DNA of 64,000 nt from Metridium senile (taxonomy: Eukaryota; Cnidaria; Anthozoa; Actiniaria; Metridiidae). Of the stretch, positions 35,928-48,250 are shown one piece after another (position 1 is the first letter of the stretch; each line of letters opens with the position of its first letter). The stretch is from assembly GCA_949775045.1 (NCBI GenBank), contig OX459095.1, positions 33,590,564-33,654,563 on the forward strand, in the 5' to 3' direction. A program made the position numbers and the translations under genes. The notes under the pieces were generated by a model. The model saw only the letters and a program-made list of their open reading frames with translations, did no database searches and was not told the DNA's origin.

Positions 35928-38900
35928 ATGAGCAAAAGCGCCTCCATTACGGAGGTTGCCCTTCAGCTCCTCGTAACGAGGAAAATGTATGGGCTCTTCA
36001 ATCGGTCAGGCATGAACGTCAATGCCTGTCTTGTAAGTATGGAATTGAATATTTGTGCAAAATCTTGTTAAATGCAACTAAATTTTCGTAATTTTTTGAA
36101 AGATGGAAAAGCAGTATAAAGTTCTTGTCAGTTACTTGGAACTGTTAGGTGGGAAATGTATTGGAGACATTAAAAGCCCAATAACTGAACAAGTAGTCGA
36201 GGGAATAATAGCTGATGGTAAGTTTCATCGATTTTTCAGAGTCATTTGTCCTTTTCAAATGTCTATCTTGTTTCAATAGAAGAAGAAACTTGCGATCTTG
36301 ACTCCTTTGACATACCACCAAGACTAGAAACTCCACCAGACAATCCACCTGATGTGGAGGACAAATGTGTGCAAATTTCCTCAGACATGGAGGTCAAGTC
36401 AACCCAAACCATACAGAAGGTTGTTGTTGTGGACGTTGAAGTAGATCTGACAAAGTCCATTTGGCAGCAAGAGCTAAAACCAAGTAAGATGTATTTTACC
36501 TTTAGGTCAAATATAATAATTGACTTATAATAAAGTATGTATGCTATTCCAGAATCAGAGCATCCCTTCAAATTGGCAGAATTGAGCATACCCTTACATA
36601 ACTGTTGTATCTACGATGACATGATACCCACGCCAGAGAACACGAACCCACCGCCAGAGATGGATGGCTTTGGTATGGATAGCGATGAAGGACAGTCTGC
36701 ATACTTCTCGAGCTCTAAATCTAGCATGTCAGATATTGTGAGACATACTAGGAAGGGCAGACGCCTGGTAATAGATCGTGGTGATGAGAGTGATGAGAGT
36801 GATGAGAGTGAGGAGAGTGAGGAGAGTGATGAGAGTGATGAGAGTGATGACTTTAAGAGTGAGGCCTCTACAACAATCCCTCCGAGTGTGGTCGACGGTG
36901 ATGAAGGCGAGGGTGATGAAGCCAAGAGTGATGAGGGCGAGCTTGATGAAGGCGATGAAGGCAAGAGTGATAAAGGCGAGATTGATGAAGCCAAGAGTGA
37001 TGACAAACTGGATGAGAGAGAAGATGATAAAGATGAGGGTGGTAATGATGAGGATGAGTCGAATGTAATACCTCCAACCCCCCGAGAGGAGCTCGACGAA
37101 GGGCTCCAATATCTCCGATGGAAGAAGTCGTGGAATGTTTCAGATGACAGCACGGCGAGACGAGTGGTATTATCAGAGACAACCATACTTCCTGGCCTGG
37201 ATGCCCTAAAAGAAGTAAAAAAAGAACCACCAACAAGGAAAAGAACCATACTCCCTGTCCTGAATGTCCCTAAAAAAGCAAAAAAAGAACCACCAACAAG
37301 GAAAATAACCATACTCCCTGGCCTGGATGCCCATAAAGAAATAAAAAAAGAAATACCAACAAGAAAGAAACAGACCCAAGGTAGAGCCGGTGTGTGTCCA
37401 AAGAGCGGCAAGCAACAGTCGTACATAGTGCGCCATTTGCGCACGCAACATCAATGGACTGATCTGGAGATAAAACAACACCGACGTCCACAATTCACAA
37501 GTACCGTGTCAAATCCGATAAGAAACTGCCCATTCCAGGGCTGTAAAGCGGCGTTGGCGACATTCAAATCACACTTTGACACAAAGCATGGAATAACTCG
37601 ACATTCAGATCCGGTAAAGTAAGTGTTACTTTTGACAAAACTGTAGCAATATGTTTTCCACAGTTAAGTTTGTATTGTTTGACAGATACCGCAAGCTATT
37701 CCAACTGTTGAGAAAACAAAGAAGAAATGAGGTACAGCGTGTGTCTCAAAAAGTGTCTCCAACAGTGGAGAAATTGCCTCGAGGTAATTTGCTTGCAAAC
37801 GAATTTGTAATATTTCTGCTTACTAAAACACGTTTCTTGTTTAGGAGTTACTACGAGAAAGAAAGTGGTCAAATATGACGTCGAGGGGGAAAGCAACAGT
37901 GAGGGCTCAGAGGGAAGTTCGGTCGGGTATGACCCAAGTAGTAGTAGTGGGTAAGTTAAAACATTATCCCCAAAATTAATACACCTTTGTTAATACCAAA
38001 CTATTCCATTTAGTACCAGCAGTGATGAGAGTGATGAGTGTGATGACGGTCTACCAAGTACACCAGTCAAGCTGGAAACCAAGACTGAATTTGGTATATC
38101 AGTCGCTGACTTCAAGAACCACCTCCAGAGGCCTGATGGAGGACGAAAGTCTTATGCACAGGTTAGCATCTACCTCTGAAACTTGCGCAATATAACTAAT
38201 ACATTATTACATTATTACATTATTACAAACAGGCGTATGAGGACAGTACAAGGATATATATTCTTGGTGTAGAGGTCCTCAAGAGACACCCCATTGCAGT
38301 ATCAGAGGTAATAAACAGTAATTCTTTGGTCGAAATCTGGGATAAATTCTTCAACCCACAGCTCAAACTATTTGAGAACAGTGTTAGTACAGGTAAGATT
38401 CAAATAAACATGCTATAACACTACAAATTGTTATGTGACCACGTAACGTTAACTTAAAGGTAACAAAGAAACACTTAAGACGTGCAGGAAGCCATCAACC
38501 CTTCAAAACTACAGTGCCGCCCTCGAGAACTACTGCTCGTTTTTGTTACATGGTGGGGGTAGCGGGTTAAATCTAACAAAGACAACGAAGAAAGCCATCA
38601 AAGGTAATATTCTTGTGTGTTTAGGCTTCAAGATACACAACTGTTGATCTTCTTTTGTTTCTAGAACTACAATACTCACAGCCAAAGTGGAGGACGGCAT
38701 GCAAAAGAGAGAGAGCAATGCAGGTCTCCGTTCGTCGTGAGCAGGATGAGCAGAATCGCCTACAAGCGTCCGACATAGAAGCTGTTTTGAACTCACAAGT
38801 AATGGCAACTGAGCCTTATGTTACTGGTATTTCATGTTCTAATAAGAATCTCTCCATTTCTAGGTTGCTTTTAACGTCAGACAACGACTTCTGTACTTCA

Positions 38901-40330
38901 AAGAGCTGAAACAAATGGAAGTACCAGTAAGTGTTTGCGAGTGTTTATTTATTCATTGACAATTTGTCACTTCTAAAACCTTTTTTTTATTTTTTAAGGT
39001 TGCTGATATCACATCAGCGGAGATGATCGCCTGTACGAACTACCTGATCACTTTGTTATCTTTCGATAACGTCAGCAGAGCAGGAAATGTGGCAAACTTG
39101 ACAGAGTCCGCCTTCCGTATAAGACAGTTTGACGAAGAAAATCAATATTTCAGCGTACAGGTATGTTAGTCTAGTAGTATCTAGTGTCCCTGAACAATGT
39201 GGTTGTGGTTCTCAAAACAACTTTTTTGTTGTTATCTTTTAAAGATCCATCAGCATAAGACAACGGCAACCTATGGAAGCGCGTACATGCATTTTGATCT
39301 AGCAACGTCAAATTGCATAGAGGGGTATATTTATGGTGTGAGGTAACATTGCAAATTCAAATGTACTTTCTAAGCATGCGCAGTAAACCATAACTAATTT
39401 TCAATTGCAGATCTAAACTGACAAGTCACACAAACGCCTTGTTCCTCACCTCAAAAGGTCTTGCGATACCCAGTAAAAGGATTCATCGATGGTACATTTA
39501 AAATATCAATCTTGAAAACATGAAATATTAATTATCAGTAACGTTATATCTGTTATTTCATTTTAAAGCATAACCGCCTTTGTAAACAGCACTGGTGCCC
39601 TCCGAAGAAGCATAACAACCGGCGACATAAGGAAAGGGGTTGTCTCTTTGGTTTATGGTGACAAGGACGTAGACGAAAAGACCAAAGATAATCTTAGTGT
39701 TCTTATGTGCCATAGAAAGACGTAAAGAAAATGTGTATTTTGTACCTTTAATGATAATCAATAAGTCAATGCTTGTCTTTTTGTTTTCAGCACGGCAGAG
39801 AAGTTTTATAATGTCAATAACAGAAAGAAAGAGGGCATCAAGGCTTTACTTGTAGTCAAAGAGCAAAGGAAGAAGCAGGGCAAGCTTGGAATGACAAGGT
39901 AAATCGACACGTGCCGAGTAAAGTTGATGTGTTCTTTCCAATATCAATATTTGCCTTTTTAACTGCAGAACATCCTCTCATGCCAAATCCCTTACCATTG
40001 CATCGTCACCTGCCACTGCCACAGTCACACAATCTCCTGCAAAAGTTGCAAAGTAAGTAGACAACACATACTAAACAGGCTAAATTCACAATGCCAACAG
40101 AGCATTATATGTTTTTCAGTGTGAAAGAACGATGGTCCGAAAAAGACACGGAGGTCATTCGCATCACGTTTAAGAAGGAGATTGAAACCGACATCTGCCC
40201 GAAGAGGCCGACCATACGCCAACTATTTATTACAAAACTGCCACGCATCTGGAACAGGTCACTCGAAGTGGATTGGCAAAATAGGTGCATCGAGAAATTG
40301 AGGACTGAATGGCGAAAGGCAAACCCATAG
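35928..40330 (+). CDS. Intact tyrosine recombinase of element C1 (1,079 aa, 18 exons)
   Basis: Exons 35928-36032, 36103-36217, 36280-36483, 36553-37618, 37686-37783, 37845-37950, 38014-38161, 38233-38392, 38460-38603, 38665-38798, 38864-38926, 38999-39160, 39245-39342, 39411-39491, 39569-39721, 39791-39898, 39969-40052 and 40120-40330 join in frame with GT..AG borders. The first two exons match B2 in length and phase (105 and 115 nt). Features: a Ser/Asp/Glu linker, a threefold ILPGLDA..KKEPPTRK repeat, a zinc-finger region (CPKSGK..HLRTQH, second Cys missing; CPFQGC..H..H), RPDGG, catalytic R808 (NVSRAGN), K840 (HQHKTT), R916 (DIRKG), H943 and Y952 (H-x8-Y), and a Myb-like tail (RWSEKDTEVIR). 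Inferred role: mobilising its own element. Confidence 0.9.
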
Positions 40331-41087
40331 TATAAAAATATTGTAAAACCCAAAAAAATACAAAAAAAGAAGTAAAACCAAAGCAAAAAAAAATAAAAAA
40401 ATAAACAAAAATAAACAAAAAAACTTACAACATTGTGCCACACACACTCTACCTTATGGCATGGCACATGCTCAACTGACTCACAATACTACGCACACAC
40501 AACACAAGTCCTTGTAGGTCACTTTTACATTATGTAAGAGTTCTGGTTCGAATCCAGAGGGACATGTGTGTGCGTAGTGAAAAACAGATGTATTAATGTG
40601 AAAAAATATTGTACTATTTGTAACCTATCGTCCAATATCTTCCATTAAACTATGCATAAAATCCTCAACTAGAAAGGACCATTTTTCTGTTTTGTATTAA
40701 GCACATTTGAATATCTACTACTACTACTACTACTACGTGATACCTCTAGACGATGTCTACATTTTATGTGGAGAGAGTCATCAAGTTTTCACCAATTCTC
40801 GAGGAGTTATGAATTTTTTTTAAATTTCCATGAGTAAAAAAAAAAGGCAAGTTCTGCGCCAAAAAAGAAAAAGTGAGTAAAATAAAAGGCGAGTTTAAGA
40901 CCAAGTGTAAAAACGTTTTTTTATGCTTTTTAAAGCTTTTTAAAATTTAATTTTCGGGAAAATGTGCTTAATAACCTCAAACTGCTAAGTAATCAATAAT
41001 AAGGTGTCTCATCAATTACTTTTTGATCTGGAACGACTCTGAACGACCAACCACATTTGTGCGTGCTCAGATCAGCCTCCACTGTGT
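40331..41087 (+). other. C1 3' UTR and shared A-type tail
   Basis: An A-rich 3' UTR (AATAAA-like words near 40388-40405), then 40738-40965 matching the A3 tail at 33329-33540 although the genes belong to different families. No further gene. Confidence 0.65.
40480..40582 (+). other. Possible tRNA-like hairpin downstream of C1
   Basis: Outer arms ctacgcacacaca and tgtgtgtgcgtag are complementary. Inside is a T-arm-like hairpin, tctggttcgaatccaga, matching the tRNA B box GGTTCGAATCC, preceded by a second hairpin (cttttaca/tgtaagag). No convincing A box or full cloverleaf, so a tRNA-derived relic is possible but unproven. Confidence 0.35.
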
Positions 41088-41206
41088 TCACCTCAGAACA
41101 CATGTGTTTACCTCAGAGCACATGTGATTTTCTCAGAGCACATGTGATTTTGACAGGAAAAATGTGATTTTGACAGCATGTGCTTGTGCCTCCCTCAGAT
41201 GGACCT
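41088..41206. repeat. C1 subterminal array and right TIR
   Basis: About five copies of CTCAGAGCACATGTGATTTT-like words, degrading toward the end, then the terminal repeat tgtgcctccctcagatgg. Confidence 0.82.
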
Positions 41207-41208
41207 GG

Positions 41209-41226
41209 CCCTAACCCTAACCCTAA
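41209..41226. repeat. Telomere-repeat junction C1/B2
   Basis: Exactly three perfect CCCTAA units (18 bp). Confidence 0.97.
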
Positions 41227-41249
41227 ATTAGAATCATCTGATCTGTCGC

Positions 41250-43810
41250 TAAAAATGCACGGATCTTAACCAAACTTGTTGTGTGGGTAGATCTAGGTGA
41301 GGGACGTTCACCATAGAAAACCTATTGCTTTTTGACCTTTTGACCGGAAGTTAAGACCTGCGGAAGTTGAAAGTTACCCAACTTTAAATGGCTGTCACGT
41401 GACCTAGAATGCATATTTTGAAAATCTGACAACGGCATATTGTACATGAGATCCCGACCTTTCCAACGATATATAGTGTGCCTATATTAGGACTAACACT
41501 AGGTCACGAAACCTGGCAAAATGTAAGGTACTCTTCAACTTCACATTGGTACCTAGGGTATTTCATTGATTTTCAAACTTGTTTTTTTTTTCTTTTGCTA
41601 ATAACTTTGTCAGTTTTCAACCAATCTTAATGAAACTTTCACAAGTTAGTATTATTGGTATGCTGGTTTGAATAAAAGTAGTTGCGCGTTTCTATCTGCG
41701 CATGCGCAGAAGTTAGATGTCCAGGGTTTAGCGCGATTCGTCAGGGATTTTTAAGTCCTTGTAACTCTACGGGTTTTCAGTGTAAAGACGTGTTCTTTTC
41801 AGCAAGGCTAGACGTTAGCCTGTTCTTTATGAAAATATATTAACCTACATATTTTGTTTCCTAGATTCCAAGAAATTGAGGTTCAAAGTTTCTCGTCAGG
41901 ATTTCGTCGCAAAATGTAAAAGTCAATTTCTCGGTACAAATAAAGTTGAATAAAATGTTTGTGTATTGGTAATAAACGTGTACTCCTTGTCAATCCATTC
42001 ATTGCAGTAACTTTCAGAAAACACGAATCTGCGAGTCACGTGACCTGTTTCAACAAATCAATTAAAATACGTATTTTTCGATTAGGTTTGCTTAATTTTC
42101 ATAGTTTCTGTTGATCAAACTATGCGAAGTTCACATATCATAAAGAGTGCTAGCCAAGGTAGGTGTCCAGCGTGATAGCGTTTTTCAAAACGTAAGTGCG
42201 CATGCGCAGTGATTTTTTGAAAATTTTACCCTTTGAATGATTTTTTTTAAGTTAAAATTAAATATTTCTCAATGATTTCTTACTCATATACCAATATTAT
42301 TCCATATTCTGAAAGCTTATGTTACTGTTTCAAAATGATAGTAGTTTGAAAATATTTGATTGATTTTATTTAGAGATATTAGCACTTTATTTGTTAGGTG
42401 CAATATTGGTATTATTGTCTTGTTGAAGTTTCTATGTTTTTTCGTTAAATCAAGGGTATTTTGACACCAGCAGACGTAACAGGTTGCGTTCTACATTTAA
42501 CAACAAAGTTTTTAAAAAAAATACTATGTGCGCATGCGCAAAAGAGCCGAAAACCTAATTTAGTCTACTGCGCATGCGCAGTTGAAATTAAAAACTTTGC
42601 CTAAGCAGTAAGATTTTATTTGACTAGTGCTTTCATTTGGTGTCTTCAGATTTTTGTTTGGTCCCTTATCAAGCGAGATATAAGGGGTTCAAATCCGCTC
42701 GGCCAGGGATCTGGGTTCTAGGGTTAGGTTTAGTAAAAAAAGCATTGCTTATCGAGGAATGCACCATTAAATCAAGGGTATTTTGTAGTCAGCAGACGTA
42801 ACAGGTTGCATTCTACATTTGACAAAGAATTGTTTTTAAAAAATTCTGTGTGCGCATGCGCAAATTAGCCAAAAACCTAATCTAGTCTACTGCGCATGCG
42901 CAGTTGAAATTAAAAACGTTGCCTAACTAGTAAGATTCTATTTGACTAGTGCTTTCATTTGATGTCTTCACATTTTCGTTTGGTCCATTATCAAGCGAGA
43001 TATAAGCGTCTCAATGCCGCTCGGCCAGGGATCTGGGTTCTAAAGTTGTATTCTTAAAAAAATCATTGCTCGTCGAGGAAGGCACCGATTTGAACAAACG
43101 TAACGGCAAATTCATCGCCTCGTCAAGTGCTAAAAGTTGCAATCATTTGCGAGGTCAGGGGGGTTCAGGAACATGTTGTTCGTTTGTTGCCATGGCAACC
43201 CCAAAAAAATTTGTTGTTATCAAAATATCATTTGAATCCTCTATACAAATTAATCTTATTTCATATAACATTCAGGGTATAATTGGACTCAAAACAGATA
43301 AAATTTAGCTCTAACAGAATTGAACTAACCCGAACCCTCCCCTCCCAAAGTTTCTCTCTCCGCATACTGCCATTCAAGTAAGATGTGTAATTTTAGGTCC
43401 TACGATATTCTTTTTTTTATTCCTCGATTGCACGTTCTCGCTGTTTTATTTGATAGGTGTTGTGTCTAAACGTAAGGGCAGACTTTAGGTAGAATGATGT
43501 GGGTCTAAAATAGTTAGCATCACGAATTATAAGTCATTTTCCTTGTGACATTATCAACCCTCGTGGCCTGCTATTATCCAAGATGTCAGAAATCTAAGGG
43601 GGGGAGGGTGTGTTAATCATGGAAATAGTCATAACTTCTCAACGGATAGACCGATCTTAACGAAATAAACGTCACATTGATTCTCTTGTTAAGAGGAATG
43701 CGGTTGTGTTTGTGTGGTTTGCCAATGTAAAGGGTTTGCCGATTTTAATCAAAATAAACGTTGATTTTGTAGCTTTCAAGTTTTCAAGTTTTAAGTTTTC
43801 AAGTTACAAA
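41250..43810 (+). promoter_or_regulatory. B2 5' flank with NRF-1-like sites
   Basis: About 2.5 kb with no recognised gene. Six exact tgcgcatgcgca 12-mers occur at 41697, 42197, 42529, 42569, 42851 and 42891; this word matches the NRF-1 consensus and four lie in the tandem duplication described next. Part (41955-42210) is shared with the B3 flank (51385-51620). Promoter function is inference. Confidence 0.5.
42456..43087. repeat. Tandem ~315-bp duplication in the B2 5' flank
   Basis: Two diverged direct copies (about 42456-42769 and 42770-43087), each with two NRF-1-like palindromes, a tatcaagcgagatataag block and ggccagggatctgggttcta. The first copy has a tRNA B-box-like ggttcaaatcc (42689-42699), lost in the second. 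A partial third copy is in B3 near 51800-51940. Confidence 0.75.
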
Positions 43811-46800
43811 ATGAGTCAACAGCTGACAAAGACAGAAATTGTTCACCAGCTACACCTGCTAAGGTTTGCTTGGAATAAAGCAAACGAAAACAAGTATAGT
43901 GGATATGCTACTGTGGTAAGTGTTTTCTTTTCTCTTATAGAGTAACATCAATATTCATTCCAAATGTCCTACCTATTTTAGATGGAGGAGTCTTTTAAAA
44001 TGCTTGCCAAAGTGCTGGGCCAGCAAGAAGGAGTAACAGCACAAAAGATCGACTGGCCAATAGACAAGCCACTGATCGAGGGTGGGCCTGTCATGTGTAA
44101 GTGAAAAAGATGTCATTCTTTGGTACATTGCAATAGGTACAATGAAAAAGAAAACAAGATAAAAGCAAATACTTTCTATCATATTTTCAGCCGAAGAAGA
44201 AATGTCCGAGGAGAATTTCCATTTCGGTCAGGATGCTCCACCAACACCACCTGCCAAGCTAGTGGAGGTAGAGGTTCCTGTAGGGGGATATGTTGAGAGG
44301 GACAGTCGCGAGGTGCAAACTGATGGCATCCCATGCGTAATGTGCAGTAGCTCGGCCTTAATGTTCAACGGCGTTTGTCTCGAGTGCAGTCCATGTGACG
44401 AAGAGGTCTTGCTCCGTCCAAGCTTAGAAAAAACCCGCGTGTCAACAGAGACACAGACCGATGTTGAATGGAAGGGCAAGATAGAATGGAAGGTGCCACG
44501 ATTGGTGGTGCAGAAGGTAATATAAACTTGAACATAAATAAATATATGAAAATGCAACACTGTGTTGATTTATCTTTCTACATTAACAGCTTTCAACAAT
44601 AAAACTTGTCCAAAACAGGCCACAAGTCGATGTTGGTGGTAAGTCTACTCAGTGTTAATTACTTTATTTCCTATAATCTAGTGTAAATACTGTGGTCTTT
44701 ATTATAGATTCTAGTGTCGAAAGTAAAGCTGTTCAGGTCGAAAGTGAAGGTGTTCAGGTCGATGTTGGTGGTAAGTCTACGCAGTGTTAAGTACTTTATT
44801 TCCTATAATCTAGTGTAAATACTGTGGTCTTTATTATAGATTCTAGTGATGAAAATGACGAAGCTCAGGATATTCCCTTAGACCAATGGTTTGAACTTAA
44901 GACTGCACAAAGGAGTGTAGAGTCTGACACTGCTGGTGTTGAGGTCGAGGTTGGTGGTAAGTCTTCTCAGTGTAAAGTACTTTATTTCCTATAATCTAGT
45001 GTAAATACTGTGTTCTTTATTATAGATTCTACTGACGAAAGTGAGGAAAGTGAGGAAAGTGAAGGTGTTCAGGTCGATGTTGGTGGTAAGTCTACTCAGT
45101 GTAAAGTACTTTATTTCCTATAATCTAGTGTAAATACTGTTTTCTTTCTTATAGATTCTACTGTCGAAAGTGTCGAAAGTGACGATAGTGAAGATTTAAC
45201 TTTAGCACAGTGGATAAAAAAAAACAAATCTACTACCGAGGTTGAGATTGGTGGTAAGTCTATTCAGTTCAAAGTACTTTATTTCCTATAATCTAGTGTA
45301 AATACTGTGGTCTTTCTTATAGATTCTACTGTCGAAAGTGAGGAAAGTGAAGGTGTTCAGGTCGATGTTGGTGGTAAGTCTATTCAGTTCAAAGTACTTT
45401 ATTTCCTATAACCTAGTGTAAATAGTGTGGTCTTTCTTATAGATTCTACTGCTGATGTCGAGCAAGATGTTGAGGTTGTCAACGATGGTGGGAAGGGTGT
45501 TTGGAGAGGGAAATTGGATGGTGGAAAGAAGGGCAAGGGTAAGGGTAAGAGTAAAGATGTTGAGGTTGTCGATGATGGTGGGAAGGGTGTTTGGAGAGGG
45601 AAATTGGATGGTGGCAAGAAGGATGTTGAGAAGAAAGGTGATTGTCCTGACTGTGGTAGAAACTATGGGAAAGATCTTTGGCGCCACCTTAGGACAAAGG
45701 AGGGTTGGACCGAAGAGAAGATCAAGAGTCGGTACAAAATGAGAAAAACCAATGTGGTGAATCCTTTGAGGTAAATTACACTTCCTTAATATGCAGTATT
45801 AAAACTCAGCTCAATATATCACTATATTAATATATACAGACCCTGTCCATTTGAGAACTGCGGCAAGTGGGTGTCCAACTTCATATACCACTTCAAGACT
45901 CATGGAGTTACGGCGAAGACCACACCAGAACTGTAAGTAAGGCTGACGCAATATATTACCATAATGCTTGAAAATGTACCCTAAACCATATATTTTTAGA
46001 TATGAGACTATGAAGAGAAAAATGAACCAAAACTTTCAAAGGATTAAGAACGAACCTTCAGAAGTTGAGGTAGTCCAAGTAGAAGAGAGCCATAAAGACG
46101 ACGACGAGGTGATGGAGGAGCTAGAAGATAGCGAAGACAAAGGTACAAACACTTTTTCAGTACTTTCGTAGACACTTGTAGGATTAATGGATAATTTTCT
46201 ATTCTCAGCTAACAGATCAGCAGTTCAACTGTATATTTTGAGAAAAACACCTTTTGGGTTAGTGTTAAGTAAGTTTATGGACTTTCTGATGGGGCCCGAT
46301 GGCGGGTCCAAGCCACCCAAGGACGCCCACCAACGAGTCCAGCAAGTCTTCACAATTGCAACGAGTCTTTCAGGGATCTCCGGTAAAATGAAATTCACCA
46401 TATTCGTAAATAGAATCATTATTATTATAGCTCCATTTTCTATTTTAGCTGTTGAGGTAGACAACGACGCAAGTGCCCCATGGCGAGACCACAACAACGT
46501 CTGGAAGTTCTTCGATGCAAACCTCAAAAAGTACTCGGATTACGAAAAGACCGACAAGGAAAAGAGGGAGGGAATGCCGAGGGGGTTAAAACCTGGTAGT
46601 TTAAAGTCATACAGCCACAGCCTCAGTGTGTACCTCAAATTTCTCTTGGGGGACGATTCAACTACAAAGCTAGAGGAAACGAGCATTAGAAATGTAAACG
46701 GTAAGCAAGTGGGTATTAATAGAAATAAAGGAAAGAATTCAAATTTATACTCATTCCCTCTTTGTTATTTCTAGCACTGTTAGCCAAACAAGAAAACTGG

Positions 46801-48250
46801 AGGACGTCGATAGGGAAAAGAAGCGTTAGGAAGGCCAACATTCTCAGAGCAGAAGAGCTGGACGAATTGCCCTCCATGACTGACATGAAGACCATATTGT
46901 CTAGTAATATGGCTCTAAACTTGAGATCAAGATACAAACAGTTATTTGGGAAGTCCATTGTTCATCCTGAGGTATAATATATATTCTATAGCAGTATTAT
47001 GAACATTTAACTAATGTACTAAACCTTTTAATTTCAGTATCGATGCGATCCATCAGAGGCAACGAACCTCAGAAACTTTCTGGTGCTTCTGCTGAGCTCC
47101 GTCAATGGCGGAAGACCATCCTTGATGGATGGTCTCACAGTAAGCCAGATTGAAAAGGCTCGTTACCTCGATAATGGAGTCTTTTCAGTGGCGGTGCCTC
47201 AGCACAAGACATCTGCTAGTCATGGTCTTGGGTTCCTGCAATGGACCCAAGATCAGAATTACATCATTCAAGGATACCTGAAATGTGTTCGGTGAGTATC
47301 TTGATAAACAGGGAATGAATTATCTATGAAAATAAAGAAAAAAATAATTTATTATAGGTATATAAACTAACTGATACTAACTGAATGCTCTTTCGATTAC
47401 AGACCTGTACTCCTTAATGAAACTGTGTCAACGGTGTCCTTTATTGTCAACAACACCGGGACACCTGGCCAGTCTTCTCAGTACCACAAGTACATCTCAT
47501 CCATAGCCAAGCTTTGTGGATTTTCAAAGGTGAAGGTCAGTAATAACACCATAAGAAAGACCATCGTTACTGGCCTCCATCCAACCAGCACCAAAGAAGG
47601 GAAGGAGATCTTGGCCAAAAAGATGAAACACAACGTGAGGTAATTTTTTTTCTAATACCACGTCTACAAAGCTGTATTTGTCTGACTCTTATTTATTTTC
47701 TAACAGAACTGCAGATCGGTACTACATGACTGCCTCAAACGAAGTCAGTAATTCTGAAGTGACAAAGGCCTTGACCCACGTATTGGTAAATGCACTATGT
47801 TTCTATCATTTTTCTAGAGAGTCAAATGAGTAATCCTAAAAATATATTATTATTTAGGATGTACAACAAGGAAACAAGGAAGACAAGGACTGGGTACCAG
47901 AAGACGAAGATCTAGAGGAGGAGGAGGAGGAGGAGGGTAACGTAAAGGAGGTTGAGGTTGAGACGACACGATCAGAGGCAAGGAAGGCATGGCCGCAAGA
48001 GGACGTGAGGATCCTAGAAAACGCCTTCAAGTTATTGTTTGCCATTTCATTAAAAAATAATGTTTGGCCAACATTGAAGAAAATTAGAAACGTTTTCGTC
48101 ACCAACGACAAAGCAAACGCTCTATGGAAACGTCAAAACAACGACGACTACAGGCAGCGCTGCCTTGACAAGGTGAAGAGCTTGTATCGGGGGAAAAAAA
48201 AGATGGAAATTAAAAAATTAAAAAAATTAAACCCTAAGAAAAAAACATGA
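43811..48250 (+). CDS. Intact tyrosine recombinase of element B2 (1,044 aa, 19 exons)
   Basis: Exons 43811-43915, 43982-44096, 44191-44516, 44590-44638, 44708-44770, 44840-44956, 45026-45085, 45155-45253, 45323-45373, 45443-45770, 45840-45932, 46000-46142, 46209-46382, 46449-46700, 46775-46971, 47038-47291, 47403-47639, 47707-47785 and 47858-48250 join in frame with no stop. Order: helical N-terminus; a Cys-rich CVMC..CLEC module; acidic micro-exon linker; duplicated GGKGVWRGKLDGGKK; zinc fingers CPDCGRNYGKDLWRHLRT and CPFENC..H..H; GPDGG core-binding motif; catalytic R750 (NGGRPS), K781 (PQHKTS), R860 (NTIRK), H885 and Y894; Myb-like tail (WPQEDVRILENAFK). Start chosen as the first ATG of the exon whose length and phase match C1. 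AATAAA at 48274-48279. Inferred role: recombinase of its own element. Confidence 0.9.
44639..45442 (+). repeat. Micro-exon/intron tandem array of B2
   Basis: Six near-identical introns of about 69 nt enclose five symmetrical phase 1-1 exons of 63, 117, 60, 99 and 51 nt. Any of these exons could be skipped or added without changing frame. B3 encodes the same linker region in one unsplit exon, so the array looks like an expansion within the B1/B2 lineage. Confidence 0.85.

Larger units (their letters stand above)
33733..41206 (+). mobile_element. YR element C1 (7.5 kb, complete)
   Basis: Clear TIRs: left CCACCTGAGGGAGGCACA (33736-33753), right the complement of tgtgcctccctcagatgg (41186-41203), one mismatch in 18. 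Telomeric repeats flank both sides. The unit holds one intact 18-exon gene and a right-end motif array. The only family C copy here and the best candidate for a functional element. Confidence 0.92.
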
